Shown here in pieces: positions 63,301 to 64,000 of a DNA stretch of 64,000 nucleotides. Both the position numbers and the translations under genes were made by a program. Each line of letters opens with the position of its first letter. The stretch's first letter is position 1. Source of the stretch: CAYVFC01 sp964450715 (lineage in GTDB: Bacteria; Myxococcota_A; Polyangia; Polyangiales; JAFGIB01); the NCBI GenBank assembly GCA_964450715.1, contig CAYVFC010000026.1:4318-68317 (forward strand), read 5' to 3'. A model generated the notes under the pieces. It had not been told where the DNA came from, searched no databases, and saw only the letters and a list, made by a program, of their open reading frames with translations.

Positions 63301-63674
63301 CTGTAGTAGTCCCGGTCTCGTGCCACCTGTTCGAGCAGGCTCTCGACCGCGACCGGCTCGCCCACCAGCCTGAGCGCCTGGTTGGGGCACGCCCGGGCGC
63401 ACTCGCCGCAGGCCTGGCACTTCGAGCGGTCGATGCGCTCCGGCCCGGAGCGGATGGCCCCGTGGGGGCAAGCCTGCAGGCACTGAAGGCAGCCCGCGCA
63501 GCGGTCCGCGTAGAACGCCGTCTCGGGCTCGGGAAGCAGCGACTCCGGGTTCTGGCACCAACGGCAGCGCAACGGGCATCCCTTCAAGAAGGCGACGGTG
63601 CGGATACCCGGCCCATCGTGAATGCAGAACCGTTGTAGATCGAAAAGCAGCAGCTGGTTCGAAGTGGTGTTCAC
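60339..63674 (-). CDS. Fusion of glycyl-radical-enzyme activase (radical SAM) and glycyl radical enzyme
   Basis: A continuous 1111-residue frame. Residues 1-300 are an activating enzyme: radical-SAM CxxxCxxC (Cys33, 37, 40, in KGCPLRCRWCQN), two ferredoxin-type clusters (Cys59/62/65/69 and 86/89/92/96) and the GGEP motif. Residues about 340-1111 are a glycyl radical enzyme: catalytic Cys758 in PVGCVEPAVCGKSFGSTDAA and the radical loop RVSGYSAYF with Gly1084. The GCVEP motif groups it with the glycerol/propanediol dehydratase, choline lyase and 4-hydroxyphenylacetate decarboxylase relatives rather than with pyruvate formate-lyase; the substrate is unknown. The two proteins are normally separate genes. 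GTG start at 63672-63674 precedes NTTSNQLLLFDLQRFCIHDG. Confidence 0.85.
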   Translation of the reverse strand: MNTTSNQLLLFDLQRFCIHDGPGIRTVAFLKGCPLRCRWCQNPESLLPEPETAFYADRCAGCLQCLQACPHGAIRSGPERIDRSKCQACGECARACPNQALRLVGEPVAVESLLEQVARDRDYYSASGGGITLSGGEPLLQAGPAAELLSACKQQGLHTAIETCGAVPFQAFKTVLPHTDLFYFDLKAYPDSRHRQLTGAPGKRIANNAGRLIESGTSVAFRMPVVPGLNDSEPCVSGIAELLQKLGQPRIRLLPYHAAGEAKIPRINSDQPRLGLDGRGAEQALERVSELFRLRGIETVREGDGQILDAETSTPETGRVNGRAADRTGGTQLFTDRVWRLRRAVQTARPTICVERASLLTEFFRKRVDRGKPVVVQQAAGLAHVLRNRAARIYSDELLVGCFTSKRVGGSIFPELHHGVLAEDLLIIDKRQVNPLQISENDRLLLLTRVLPYWTTRFLALRAFPLPRAIKFVLDQLAGKHYLINEIGGISHVLPDYAGLLRTGTSGIKQEARNRMTDADPEARGFYQAVEIVCCGLERFAERYARQARRLADRERNPDRREELMQMASVCERVPRYPAETLQEALQSLLFAQIAINQESLDNSVCPGRLDQVLYPYYLADRRAGNIDEAGARELIGCFTVKMSEIVPVFPNRITRFHGGMFNGQVVVVGGMDAGGEDATNELTGFFLDAMEQLRMRQPNYHARIHRRSPPEYLDRIARMLRDGSGAPSLMNDDAVVPLLVSRGIPLQDARDYSPVGCVEPAVCGKSFGSTDAALVNIALCLEWALGLKPGGARTRRASAFRTIEEVRQAFATQVEHLIARLLGDLRAIERANARFHPTPLTSMLLQGCMEKGVDSTAGGALYNSSGVQAVGVADVADSFAAIEQVLFEQRRCDMATLLQALRADFQGFEALRGYLLQTDKYGNDRPGVDREADFVLHTFNRALVGQGNTRGGPYLSGFYSVTAHRPFGEATGALPSGRLAGRPLANGLSPCDGLDRLGPTASLNSTSSLDLAATAQNGINLNLKLDTTFLQGQTGVDALTGLVRGYFDRGGLQVQMNVLDPRVLLQARDDPQSHPWLLVRVSGYSAYFNDLSPEMKQEIIDRSLHGGCKS

Positions 63675-63939
63675 GGATAACCGATCTTTGCCTACGGTAT
63701 AATCTACCCCGCGACCAGAGGGCGGACAAACCGGCTGCCGTCGCTCCTTGCCCTCGGCGCCTAATCCTCGCCGGTATCCGCTCAAAATCTACTGGTAGCG
63801 GCAATAGCGTTACCTGCGAGTGGATCGCCACTGCTTTACTGCGAGAGAAAAGCCGTTCGGCAGGGTATTGTACCTTTTTCAGTCGCGCGCCGAGCCATGC
63901 CAGCCCGGCTCTGCAGGCCGTTTATCCCGGACAGCATTG
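63675..63939. other. Intergenic region upstream of the radical-enzyme gene
   Basis: No gene seen. It must contain the promoter of the leftward fusion gene; I cannot mark the boxes. Confidence 0.4.
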
Positions 63940-63947
63940 CGACGCCG

Positions 63948-64000
63948 GCCGGGCGCGGGCGGTCCGGGGCCGACCGGCGGGGGCGTCCCGCGTGCCAACC
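63948..64000. repeat. Left arm of a second copy of the 184-bp structured element, cut by window edge
   Basis: Positions 63976-64000 are identical to 10689-10713 and the preceding GC-rich arm is similar. The mate arm should lie about 100-150 bp beyond the window. Confidence 0.75.

Overview
The window is a high-GC (roughly 65% by eye) chromosomal piece, probably from a metagenome-assembled genome: it contains one scaffold gap of exactly 100 N (5342-5441). The gene content points to a Myxococcota-like or related deltaproteobacterial lineage. The signs are many secreted lipoproteins with Gly/Ala/Ser-rich linkers behind the lipobox, a giant thrombospondin-type-3-repeat lipoprotein, a VIT-VWA-AgmX/PglI-TPR protein, ECF sigma factors next to secreted caspase-fold proteins, and VWA and choice-of-anchor lipoproteins. 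This placement is an inference; there is no rRNA or marker phylogeny to confirm it.

Layout. 1-600: start of an SDR epimerase (cut by the window edge) and a diiron ferritin-like protein. 968-3864: a MoxR/CbbQ/NorQ-type AAA+ ATPase and its NorD/CbbO-type VWA partner. 3906-8913: the TSP3-repeat lipoprotein holding the assembly gap. 9317-15175: a leftward block with a lipoprotein, a secreted caspase-fold protein, an anti-sigma/DUF4384-like membrane protein, an ECF sigma factor and a PQQ-propeller lipoprotein. 15443-20664: GT39-like membrane glycosyltransferase, endonuclease I, CutA and methionyl-tRNA synthetase. 20716-28979: acyl-CoA dehydrogenase diverging from a tightly packed methylmalonyl-CoA operon (mutase large and B12 subunits, MeaB, epimerase, acyl-CoA ligase, alpha/beta hydrolase, membrane glutaredoxin). 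28992-38091: mixed accessory genes (M28 and M23 peptidases, metallophosphatase, lipoproteins, a gene without a start codon). 38476-42238: a second sigma/anti-sigma-like/caspase module, diverging from a complete Ton system at 42502-48267 (tonB, TonB-dependent receptor, lipoprotein, exbB, exbD). 48334-60109: lipoproteins, the VIT-VWA megaprotein, a hydrolase and an M23 peptidase. 60339-63674: a single reading frame joining a glycyl-radical-enzyme activase to a glycyl radical enzyme.

The most striking points are: (1) two paralogous modules in which an ECF sigma factor, a one-TM anti-sigma/DUF4384-like protein and an exported caspase-fold protein are joined by 4-nt start/stop overlaps, with catalytic His112 and Cys149 at identical positions in both caspases; one module faces a full TonB-ExbB-ExbD-receptor locus; (2) the activase-glycyl radical enzyme fusion; (3) a family of short non-autonomous inverted-repeat elements with a shared core but element-specific, internally matched terminal stems, flanked by TAA or CTAG and repeatedly sitting on or beside stop codons; (4) a 184-bp multi-stem element with a second copy cut by the right window edge; (5) a REP-like palindrome that has been taken into a signal peptide and into a stop codon.

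No tRNA, rRNA, CRISPR array, integrase or transposase gene was seen.
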